Below are positions 44,932 to 52,189 of a stretch of DNA of 64,000 nt, one piece after another. Both the position numbers and the translations under genes were made by a program. Positions within the stretch are counted from its first letter, which is position 1. Each line of letters opens with the position of its first letter. This DNA is from Sulfurimonas sp. HSL3-2 (GTDB taxonomy: Bacteria > Campylobacterota > Campylobacteria > Campylobacterales > Sulfurimonadaceae), in contig NZ_CP147917.1 of NCBI RefSeq assembly GCF_039645965.1, positions 1,054,001 through 1,118,000 of the forward strand. The letters run 5' to 3'. Under the pieces are notes generated by a model that saw only the letters and a program-made list of their open reading frames with translations, did not search any database and was not told the origin of the DNA.

Positions 44932-46395
44932 ATGAAGAAAAGTAGAATGATTAAGATATCGTTGGCGACTTTGGTTTTTTGTACAAGCGCGCAACTATTG
45001 GCACAAGATGACGCACCAAAGCAGGCTTTAAAGACGAACTATCAGCTAGTTTACAATCTAAAACCGGCAAAAGCGGATAGTTTTACAAACATGTTCAAAG
45101 AGGGAAACTTTTTCGGAAGACTTAGATCAAATACATTTATGTATAACTGGGAAAAAGAAACAGCAACACAAAAAAATCATATGACAAGCGGTCTTGGCGG
45201 TTCTCTTGTTTTTCAAAGTGCTGTTTTTGATGACTTTGATTTTAGAACAGCTCTTTACTACAGTCACGGATTTACAAATCTCTCATCAGATAATGCAAAG
45301 TATATGAAAGCCGGTGCAGATGTATTGAGCCGTTTTGATTACAGCAATACAGGTTCTCAAGATCTCGGAGTACTGGGTCAGGCATATATCAGATACAGTG
45401 GTATACAAGACAGTGATATTAAAGTCGGGCGTCAGCTTGTAGAGACTTTTTACACAAAATCAAATGACACGAAGATGATCCCGAACACTTTTGATGCAGT
45501 CGTCTTTGACACAAAACTGCTGCCAAAGACATCTTTGACTGTAGGCTATCTTGCTAAAGAGAAGCTCCGTAACCATACGGACTCACATTCTGTACTTATG
45601 TATGGAGATGCAAACTCATCATCATCGACAAATCCTGCATGGGATGAGAATGATGACAGTGCGATGCATAAAGGTCTTACATATACGGCTTTAAAAGCAG
45701 CAGGAAAACCGACAGATGCTCCTTTGATAGTCGTCGATGTACACAATAAATCTATAGAGAACCTTAACATAGATGCAGCTTACTATAACGTCCCGGAACT
45801 TATCTCTCAAGCGATGATAGAGGGTAACTATAAAGTAGCTATAAACAGTGATTGGTCTGTGACACCGGGTGTGAGATACATCAAACAGTTCGATGACGGA
45901 GCAGGGGCTGTAGGCGGTGCTGCATATGACGGTACGACTACAGGCTACAAAGATCCGACTTCGTTAGATTCTCAGATGCTAGCTGCGAGATTGGTGACTA
46001 AATATAAAAAATTCCAGTTAAACCTTGGATATTCTCATGTTTTTGACGAAGCCGATCTTATAACGCCTTGGAGAGGTTTTCCTACCGCAGGATATACCCG
46101 TTCGATGGCTCGTTATAACTGGATTGCAAATACAAAAAGTTACCGTGCAGAACTCTCTATAAACGGCAATAAAACAGGTGTCTATAAAGATGTGTTTATG
46201 CAGCTTTCCGTACTGCATACAGATGCTGACGAAAGCAAGGGACAGTTTGACGAAAACTTCTACTACGCGGGATTTACACAAAACCTTCCGATGATGCCTG
46301 AGCTTCAATGGCGTTTTAGAATAGGGTATGCGGATACTAAAAAAGTAAATGCGGATAATACAGATACGCGTTTTGAACTAAACTATCTCTTTTAA
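44932..46395 (+). CDS. OprD-family outer-membrane porin
   Basis: This 487-residue protein has a signal peptide (about 1-25, ending LLAQD). A beta-rich body alternates polar and aromatic residues and ends TRFELNYLF, with the terminal Phe of outer-membrane barrels. The mature start (LKTNYQLVYNLKPAKADSFTNMFKEGNFFGRLRSNTFMYNW) matches Campylobacterota OprD-type porins. It is the first gene after the ModE-like sites, and modA begins 16 bases after it, so molybdate or tungstate passage is a reasonable proposal. AAGGAA precedes the ATG. Substrate is inference. Confidence 0.82.
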   Translation: MKKSRMIKISLATLVFCTSAQLLAQDDAPKQALKTNYQLVYNLKPAKADSFTNMFKEGNFFGRLRSNTFMYNWEKETATQKNHMTSGLGGSLVFQSAVFDDFDFRTALYYSHGFTNLSSDNAKYMKAGADVLSRFDYSNTGSQDLGVLGQAYIRYSGIQDSDIKVGRQLVETFYTKSNDTKMIPNTFDAVVFDTKLLPKTSLTVGYLAKEKLRNHTDSHSVLMYGDANSSSSTNPAWDENDDSAMHKGLTYTALKAAGKPTDAPLIVVDVHNKSIENLNIDAAYYNVPELISQAMIEGNYKVAINSDWSVTPGVRYIKQFDDGAGAVGGAAYDGTTTGYKDPTSLDSQMLAARLVTKYKKFQLNLGYSHVFDEADLITPWRGFPTAGYTRSMARYNWIANTKSYRAELSINGNKTGVYKDVFMQLSVLHTDADESKGQFDENFYYAGFTQNLPMMPELQWRFRIGYADTKKVNADNTDTRFELNYLF

Positions 46396-46410
46396 GAAGG
46401 AAATATAAAG

Positions 46411-47157
46411 ATGAAAAAAACAGTTTTAGCCTTAATACTTTCGATCTCTTCGCTTTTTGCAGGAGAGATCAATCTGGCAGTGGCTGCCAATGTCAGTTAT
46501 GCAATGGATGAGTTAAAAGCAGAGTTTGCAAAGATGCATCCCGGTACAAAAATTGAAGTGACACTAGGCAGCAGTGGTAAGCTTACCGCTCAGATAAAAA
46601 ACGGTGCACCGTACGGACTTTTTATGTCTGCAAACATGAAATATCCGGAGGCTCTTTATAAAGATGGTATTGCAACTACAAAACCTGTTGTTTACGCACA
46701 GGGTGCTTTGGCGTACTTTAGTTCAAAGAAACAGGATTTTTCGCAAGGGATCAAGCTTCTTAATTCTAAAGATATTCAAAAGATTGCTGTAGCAAACCCT
46801 AAAACGGCGCCTTACGGTAAAGCGGCGGTGGAAGCGATGAAAAACGGAGGTGTACTTGACAGTGTTAAAACAAAGTTCGTTTATGCTGAAAGTATCTCTC
46901 AAACAGTCGCTTACTCTATTAGTGCTGCAGATATCGGTTTTATCGCAAAATCTTCACTGTATTCGCCAAAAATGGTACAGTATAAAGAGGGCATAAACTT
47001 TAAAGATGTCGATCCTTCACTCTATACTCCAATAAAACAGGGTATAGTTTTACTTAAATTTGCAGATGCGAATAAGGAATATAAAGATTTTTATGACTTT
47101 ATTTTAAGTGCAAAAGCAAAAGAGATATTTAAAAAGTATGGATACCTAGTTCAATGA
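46411..47157 (+). CDS. modA: Molybdate ABC transporter substrate-binding protein
   Basis: This 248-residue periplasmic protein has a signal peptide (about 1-17). Family motifs are INLAVAANVSYAMDELKAEF, VTLGSSGKLTAQIKNGAPYGLFMSAN (oxyanion-binding Ser/Thr residues), AVANPKTAPYGKAAVEAM and a late AYSISAADIGFIAKS. It captures molybdate or tungstate for ModBC. The following TOBE gene overlaps its last four bases. Confidence 0.95.
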   Translation: MKKTVLALILSISSLFAGEINLAVAANVSYAMDELKAEFAKMHPGTKIEVTLGSSGKLTAQIKNGAPYGLFMSANMKYPEALYKDGIATTKPVVYAQGALAYFSSKKQDFSQGIKLLNSKDIQKIAVANPKTAPYGKAAVEAMKNGGVLDSVKTKFVYAESISQTVAYSISAADIGFIAKSSLYSPKMVQYKEGINFKDVDPSLYTPIKQGIVLLKFADANKEYKDFYDFILSAKAKEIFKKYGYLVQ

Positions 47158-47558
47158 ATATAATCAATGCGACTATCACTGATATAAAAAAATATGAAGA
47201 GATCTCAGCGGTATCTTTTAATGCAAACGGCGTAGAGATAAGTATGGTCGCTTTAGAGTTGGATCCAGAACTTAAAATCGGTACAAAAGTACAGCTAAAG
47301 GCCAAAGCGACAAATATCGCTTTGGCTAAAGGCTTTAATTCGCAGATAAGTATAGCCAACCAACTCGAAGCTGTAGTAGAAGATGTCGTAAACGGCGAGA
47401 TATTATGCAGTGTAAAGCTCTCGGTAAAAGAGACTGTCATAGAGAGTATCATCACTCAAAAATCCGCTGTTTCTATGGATATAAAGACGGGTGACAGACT
47501 CATCGCTCTTATAAAATCAAATGATATATCAATAGCATCATTTGAATCAGAATTTTGA
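47154..47558 (+). CDS. TOBE/Mop molybdate-binding domain protein
   Basis: This 134-residue cytosolic protein contains two TOBE-like beta-barrel halves. NIINATITDIKKYEEISAVSFNANGVEISM and VEDVVNGEILCSVKLSVKETVIESIITQKSAVSMDIKTGDRLIALIKSNDISIAS both show the Mop motif (I-x-G/D-x-V near I-x-A-I-I-K-x-x-x-V). It can store molybdate or sense it. ModE usually carries such a domain fused to a DNA-binding part; this one has no DNA-binding domain. In Campylobacter the ModE lacks the TOBE half, so the two could cooperate (inference). It overlaps modA. Confidence 0.8.
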   Translation: MNIINATITDIKKYEEISAVSFNANGVEISMVALELDPELKIGTKVQLKAKATNIALAKGFNSQISIANQLEAVVEDVVNGEILCSVKLSVKETVIESIITQKSAVSMDIKTGDRLIALIKSNDISIASFESEF

Positions 47559-47574
47559 TATAAAGGATATAGAG

Positions 47575-48420
47575 ATGCCTCTACTTTTAGATGCCGAACT
47601 TTTAGAGTATATACGTGAAGATATACCATACTTTGATCTGACTACAACACTGCTCGGTTCAGATTTTGAAAAGGCAAAACTGGAGATAAAGACAAGAGAG
47701 GAGATAGTCGTAGCATGTAGTGAAGAAGCGGCACGAATAGCTGAACTTTTAGGTTGTAAGGTTGAGTTTTTTGTGCCATCGTCAAAAAGAGTTAAAGCAG
47801 GCGAGACGATCATGAGCATTGAAGCAAAAGGAGAGATCCTGCATCAGGCATGGAAACTCACCCAGGTGCTTTTGGAATATGCATGCGGGATGGCTACATA
47901 CGCAAACGATATGCTCTTAAACGTGCAAAAAGTAAATAAACATTGTGAGATATTGGTCACAAGAAAAAGTATCCCTTTTGCTAAGCAGTTTGCTATCCGC
48001 GCATTGTTGTGCGGAGGCATACTGCCTCACAGACTGGGACTTTCGGAGTCCATACTCGTCTTTTCTCACCATCGTTCTCTTTTTAAGGACAGTGATGCAT
48101 TTAAAGAGGGATTTAAAGAGTTAAGATTAAGAGCTGTTGAGAAAAAAGTGGTGGTCGAATGTGAAGGTTTCGATGATGCAAAAGAGATGCTTTCACTCGG
48201 TGCAGATGTTGTCCAGATGGATAAATGCGACATACAGATGCTTACTGAGCTTATGGAGTACAGACAAAAAGAGTTTCCAAGTGCAAAGATCATAGCTGCA
48301 GGAGGCATAAACAAGATGAATGTTGCAGAGTTCGCAAAAACAGGTGTGGATGCCATCATAACAAGCAGCCCTTATCAGGCGAAGATGGCAGATATCAGCG
48401 TAAAATGGATAAAAATATGA
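47575..48420 (+). CDS. modD: ModD-like pyrophosphorylase of molybdate operon
   Basis: The ATG at 47575, seven bases after AAAGGA, gives 281 residues; a TTG further upstream is less likely. The protein is related to nicotinate-nucleotide pyrophosphorylase (NadC): [16 protein letters not shown] at the N-terminus, [40 protein letters not shown] in the middle, and [19 protein letters not shown] with [27 protein letters not shown] at the end. ModD is regularly found in mod operons but its reaction is not established. It overlaps modB (ATGA). Confidence 0.88.
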   Translation: MPLLLDAELLEYIREDIPYFDLTTTLLGSDFEKAKLEIKTREEIVVACSEEAARIAELLGCKVEFFVPSSKRVKAGETIMSIEAKGEILHQAWKLTQVLLEYACGMATYANDMLLNVQKVNKHCEILVTRKSIPFAKQFAIRALLCGGILPHRLGLSESILVFSHHRSLFKDSDAFKEGFKELRLRAVEKKVVVECEGFDDAKEMLSLGADVVQMDKCDIQMLTELMEYRQKEFPSAKIIAAGGINKMNVAEFAKTGVDAIITSSPYQAKMADISVKWIKI

Positions 48421-49100
48421 ATGCATTAAACTTTGAACCCTTTTTCCTCTCTTTTAAACTGGCGGCTTTTACAACCGTGATACTTTTTATCATTGCTCTG
48501 CCTCTTAGCTGGTGGCTGAGCCAGACAAACAACAGGTTTAAGCCTATGATCGAAGCATTTGTGTCACTGCCTATCGTGTTACCGCCGTCAGTCTTAGGGT
48601 TTTACATACTCTATGCGCTTTCATACAACTCTCCTTTTGGTGCGTTTATGGATGAGTATTTCGGTGTAAAGATGGTCTTTAATTTTACGGGACTTGTGAT
48701 AGCGAGCTGTTTTTATTCTTTTCCTTTTATGGTGCAGCCGCTTCAAAGCGGGTTTGAATCACTCAATAAAAACATGCTTGAAGCATCATATATTGCAGGT
48801 AAGAGCAGGCTTGTCACTCTCTTACATGTAGCGCTTCCAAACATCAAACCTGCACTTATCACGGCACTTATCATCACATTTGCTCATACTGTAGGCGAAT
48901 TCGGTGTTGTTTTGATGGTCGGAGGATCTATCCCCGGAGAGACAAAAGTCGCTTCTGTTGCGATCTATGAGTATGTTGAGATCATGGACTATACATCTGC
49001 GCATATATACAGCATTATAATGGTGCTTATAAGCTTTTTTGTCTTACTCGGGGTCTATATATTCAATCAACGACAAAGTCGTAAAATGGGCATAATATAA
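48417..49100 (+). CDS. modB: Molybdate ABC transporter permease
   Basis: This permease has about 227 residues from the ATG at 48417 (an in-frame ATG at 48405 is also possible). Five to six membrane helices are present, with the inner loop [49 protein letters not shown], the EAA motif that docks to ModC. It forms the molybdate channel. The coding sequence contains TTACATGTAG, one base off the palindrome. It overlaps modD (ATGA) and touches modC. Confidence 0.94.
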   Translation: MNALNFEPFFLSFKLAAFTTVILFIIALPLSWWLSQTNNRFKPMIEAFVSLPIVLPPSVLGFYILYALSYNSPFGAFMDEYFGVKMVFNFTGLVIASCFYSFPFMVQPLQSGFESLNKNMLEASYIAGKSRLVTLLHVALPNIKPALITALIITFAHTVGEFGVVLMVGGSIPGETKVASVAIYEYVEIMDYTSAHIYSIIMVLISFFVLLGVYIFNQRQSRKMGII

Positions 49101-49957
49101 TGATCAGACTAGATATAAAAAAGAGATTATTCACAACAAACGGACATGTCGATCTGGATGTCGATATAAAGATCAAGAAAAATGAGTTCGTAGCATTAAG
49201 CGGTGTGAGCGGCAGCGGAAAGACGACACTTTTACGTATCCTTGCAGGACTTGAAGAGGCTAGCGGAGAGATAGATGTCTTCGGTACGCAGTGGCTGAGT
49301 TCTAAAAAAGCTCTTCCTCCGCAGGAAAGGGGTATAGGTTTCGTCTTTCAGGACTATGCGCTGTTTCCAAATATGAACGTTTTACAAAATCTGCTTTTTG
49401 TCAGTAAAGATATAGAGTTGGCAGAACACCTTTTAGAGTTGACGGGCTTGAGTGAGTTAAAGGAGAGGTTTCCAAATATGCTCAGCGGAGGACAGCGTCA
49501 ACGTGTCTCTTTATGCCGTGCTTTGATGAAGCGTCCAAAAATCCTACTCATGGACGAGCCGCTTTCAGCTTTAGATCCCGAGATGAGGACAAAGCTGCAG
49601 CACGATATATTAAGGCTTCACAAAGAGTTTGGTACCACTACGATAATGGTAAGTCATGATCCAAGCGAGATGTACCGTTTAGCCAGCAGAGTACTTGTAC
49701 TTGACCATGGAAAGATCATAAAAGACGGACTGGCAAAAGATATTCTTCTGAAAACACAGGGGAGTCAAAAGTTTACGCTTCAAGGCGAACTCTTAGATAT
49801 AAAAAAAGCCGATGTCATATATATTGCCATAGTGGCTATAGGACAGCAGATAGTGGAGATTGTACTTGATTCAAACGAAGCTAAAAGCTTTAAAATAGGG
49901 CAGAGCGTACAAGTAAGTACGAAAGCATTTTCTCCGTCACTCTCAGATATTAACTAA
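49100..49957 (+). CDS. modC: Molybdate ABC transporter ATP-binding protein
   Basis: This 285-residue ATPase shows Walker A GVSGSGKTT, the Q-loop FVFQDYALFPNMNV, the signature LSGGQRQRVSLCRALMKRPKILLMDEPLSALD with Walker B, and an H-loop MVSHDPSEMY. A C-terminal beta domain (about 225-285) is the TOBE-type regulatory region of ModC. It powers ModB. The ATG overlaps the modB stop by one base. It is the last gene of the mod operon. Confidence 0.95.
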   Translation: MIRLDIKKRLFTTNGHVDLDVDIKIKKNEFVALSGVSGSGKTTLLRILAGLEEASGEIDVFGTQWLSSKKALPPQERGIGFVFQDYALFPNMNVLQNLLFVSKDIELAEHLLELTGLSELKERFPNMLSGGQRQRVSLCRALMKRPKILLMDEPLSALDPEMRTKLQHDILRLHKEFGTTTIMVSHDPSEMYRLASRVLVLDHGKIIKDGLAKDILLKTQGSQKFTLQGELLDIKKADVIYIAIVAIGQQIVEIVLDSNEAKSFKIGQSVQVSTKAFSPSLSDIN

Positions 49958-50027
49958 CTATTGATTTTTTTGAACTACTTTTTGATACAATAAATTGTAC
50001 GACATTTTTAAAAAATAGGAGTTTATC

Positions 50028-50360
50028 ATGACTGCGCGAAAAGACTTAGATTTTAGCGAATTTGAAAAAATTCTAAAAGAACAAAAAGAGAGTATAGAAA
50101 AAAATATAGAAGCTACCCGTTCTGAGATAGAAGCAATAGCTCTTGAAGATGAGATAGACGATATGGAAGATATGGCTGAACTTCAGATCGATAATGCATC
50201 AGACCAGACTATCCTTCATCATCTTGAAACTGAACTTGCAGAGGTCGAAGCCGCATTACAACGTATACATAATAAGAGTTACGGCATTTGTGAAGATACA
50301 GGCAAGCATATCCCGTTAGAGAGATTAAAAGCATACCCTTTAGCCAGAACATTCGCTTAA
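50028..50360 (+). CDS. DksA/TraR-family protein without zinc ligands
   Basis: This 110-residue protein has a long helical hairpin (about 8-80). D45-M46-E47-D48-M49-A50 matches the DxxDxA tip that DksA inserts into the RNA polymerase secondary channel. The C-terminal globular part (YGICEDTGKHIPLERLKAYPLARTFA) aligns with the DksA zinc finger. Only the first Cys (C88) remains; the second is Thr and the closing CxxC pair is missing. It should therefore act without zinc, like DksA2 of Pseudomonas. It may modulate transcription with ppGpp (family knowledge). A TACAAT -10 lies at 49986-49991. Confidence 0.8.
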   Translation: MTARKDLDFSEFEKILKEQKESIEKNIEATRSEIEAIALEDEIDDMEDMAELQIDNASDQTILHHLETELAEVEAALQRIHNKSYGICEDTGKHIPLERLKAYPLARTFA

Positions 50361-50374
50361 AATAAACGACATGC

Positions 50375-50399
50375 CTACAGACTAAAACATAGTCTGTAG
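50375..50399. terminator. Hairpin between convergent genes
   Basis: CTACAGACTA and TAGTCTGTAG form a perfect 10-bp stem around AAACA (loop), 14 bases after the DksA-like stop and before the convergent gene ending at 50437. Confidence 0.75.
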
Positions 50400-50436
50400 A
50401 TAGTATTACTTCTTCTTATAGCCTCAAGATACAGGA

Positions 50437-50661
50437 TTATGCATATGTATCCAACAGATTTGTAGAGTTTACCGTCGGTTTAACTTCTTTTTTTTCACTG
50501 CTTAGATATGTCTGTGCTTTGCTCGCAGTATCATTTGTACTTTCTAAGATCTGCGTGTCTTGCTGAGGGGCTGAAACATCCTGTTTCGCACTTGGATCCG
50601 GTCTTCCTATCTGTACTTGGCTAGGATAGGGTGATTGAAATATATATCGGGTGATATTCAT
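50437..50661 (-). CDS. Small polar protein, unknown function
   Basis: This 74-residue protein is rich in Ser, Thr, Gln and Pro (PYPSQVQIGRPDPSAKQDVSAPQQDTQ). It has no hydrophobic segment or cysteine and ends NSTNLLDTYA. It is likely unstructured. AAAGGAGG precedes the ATG, which supports translation. The composition resembles short proteins encoded near flagellar genes in this phylum, but no firm link can be made. Confidence 0.5.
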   Translation of the reverse strand: MNITRYIFQSPYPSQVQIGRPDPSAKQDVSAPQQDTQILESTNDTASKAQTYLSSEKKEVKPTVNSTNLLDTYA

Positions 50662-50752
50662 AAAATCCTCCTTTGCGCTTTGATAAATTATAGCATATTA
50701 TTTATTTAAAATTTTGGCAAAAAAAGCTTGCTTAAAAGTGAAATATTAGGAG

Positions 50753-50758
50753 TATAAT
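50753..50758 (+). promoter_or_regulatory. -10 box (TATAAT) for the DUF2156 gene
   Basis: GGAGTATAATTTT lies 26-31 bases before the ATG at 50784. Confidence 0.6.
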
Positions 50759-50783
50759 TTTACAAAAAAACAGAAGGTTGCAG

Positions 50784-51764
50784 ATGTCAAGCTTAGTTAT
50801 AAACAATTATACTTTAAAGCATTTTAATTTAAATGCAAAACCGATAATGGATGAATATCTCCATATGATAGAGATCGATCTTAGCGACTATACATTTGCC
50901 GGAAATTATATCTGGCTATCGAACTCCACCGGGTTTTACGCTATCGTCAATGAGACCTTCTGTCTGTTTATCTTGTCTTCTGGAGTTCTAACGATGCTTC
51001 TGCCGCCTCTTGGAAAACAGGAAAAGATCTATGATGCGATAATCGAGTGTTTCGACATTATGAATACGCACAATGAAAATAAACATTTTTCTAAGATCGA
51101 ATATGTACATGAAGATATATTAGAAGGGTTTGTAGACTATCTGGAAGAGGGTACGGAGATATTTGAGAAACTCAAAGATTTCGTTATAGAGAAAAAATTG
51201 GTCGACTATATTTATAGAACTGATGACCTTATCGACTTAAAGGGCAATCCGTACAAAGTAAAAAGAAACGAGATCAATCGCTTTAGAAATATTTATCCTA
51301 ACCATAAAATCGAGATCTTTGAGAAAGAAAAACATGCAAAAGAGGTGATAGCACTCTTTAATAAATGGGTACAAGACAGGACGATACATATGCCAAAAGA
51401 GGATGCGGAAGTGTTCTTAGACGGCATCTACTTTGAGCGTTTTGCAATAAAAAGGCTTATGAACGACTATGATAAACTCGACGTCATAGGAATAGTGATC
51501 TATATAGATGATGTGCTTAAAGGCTTTACCGTCGGAGAAAAGATCAGTGACGACACGGCAAGCGTTATAATCGAGAAGACAGACTTTGAGATACTCGGCT
51601 GTGCACAGTTCATCTTCAGAGAGTTTACTAAACTGCTTAAAGAGATGTATAACAGCGAATATATCAACGTGGGTGACGATATGGGGTTTGAAAACCTTAA
51701 AAAGGTCAAGATGTCATACCGTCCGGACAAGTTGATACCAAAATATACCATCTACCAAAAATGA
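50784..51764 (+). CDS. DUF2156 (LPG-synthase C-like, GNAT-fold) protein
   Basis: The ATG at 50784 follows AGAAGG by six bases and gives 326 residues; a TTG at 50778 is in frame but has no room for a ribosome site. The protein matches DUF2156, related to the catalytic domain of phosphatidylglycerol lysyltransferase, with two GNAT-like halves: LDLKGNPYKVKRNEINRFRNIYPNHKIEIF and GFTVGEKISDDTASVIIEKTDFEILGCAQFIFREF. The closing INVGDDMGFENLKKVKMSYRPDKLIPKYTIYQK is a hallmark. No membrane domain is attached, so it is cytosolic. Its last codons overlap the next gene, a GNAT acetyltransferase, by four bases. Confidence 0.85.
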   Translation: MSSLVINNYTLKHFNLNAKPIMDEYLHMIEIDLSDYTFAGNYIWLSNSTGFYAIVNETFCLFILSSGVLTMLLPPLGKQEKIYDAIIECFDIMNTHNENKHFSKIEYVHEDILEGFVDYLEEGTEIFEKLKDFVIEKKLVDYIYRTDDLIDLKGNPYKVKRNEINRFRNIYPNHKIEIFEKEKHAKEVIALFNKWVQDRTIHMPKEDAEVFLDGIYFERFAIKRLMNDYDKLDVIGIVIYIDDVLKGFTVGEKISDDTASVIIEKTDFEILGCAQFIFREFTKLLKEMYNSEYINVGDDMGFENLKKVKMSYRPDKLIPKYTIYQK

Positions 51765-52189
51765 CGATAAGACAAGCTTCTCTAACGGACTTGGAAGAGA
51801 TACTAAAAGTGGAGACGGATAACTTTACGGCTGAGGATTTTGGACTTTCAAGGTCTTCGCTGCGTTATCACTTAAAAAGAAATATCGTCTTTATCATCGA
51901 AGATAAGAAGGGGATTATAGGTTATTGTCTATGGCTTACTAGAAAGAACTTCTATAGACTTTACTCTATTGCCGTACTTCAAGAGTTTCACTCAAAAGGA
52001 TACGGAAAGATGCTTTTAGAGTATTCGCTTAAGCAGTTAAAAGACAAAGAGCTGCGTTTAGAGGTAAAACAGATAAATAAACAAGCCGTATCTCTCTATG
52101 AAAAGTTTGGATTTAAGATAATAAAGACACTTAAATCCTACTATCCAAATAATATAGACGGCTATCTTATGAAAAGAGCTATCTCTTAA
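51761..52189 (+). CDS. GNAT N-acetyltransferase, RimI-like
   Basis: This 142-residue single-domain GNAT protein shows TIRQASLTDLEEILKVE at the start, RLYSIAVLQEFHSKGYGKMLLEYSLKQ (acetyl-CoA pyrophosphate loop, Q/R-x-x-G-x-G/A written as SKGYGK), and EVKQINKQAVSLYEKFGFKIIKTLKSYY. The LEVKQINKQAVSLYEKFGF segment is like RimI. It overlaps the DUF2156 gene (ATGA) and its end overlaps the convergent P-type ATPase by 11 bases. Substrate unknown; a small peptide or amino acid is possible. Confidence 0.85.
   Translation: MTIRQASLTDLEEILKVETDNFTAEDFGLSRSSLRYHLKRNIVFIIEDKKGIIGYCLWLTRKNFYRLYSIAVLQEFHSKGYGKMLLEYSLKQLKDKELRLEVKQINKQAVSLYEKFGFKIIKTLKSYYPNNIDGYLMKRAIS

Noticed and set aside
48822-48831. 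TTACATGTAG in modB as a further exact palindrome copy
   Set aside because: It differs at the last base, so it is counted only as a near match.
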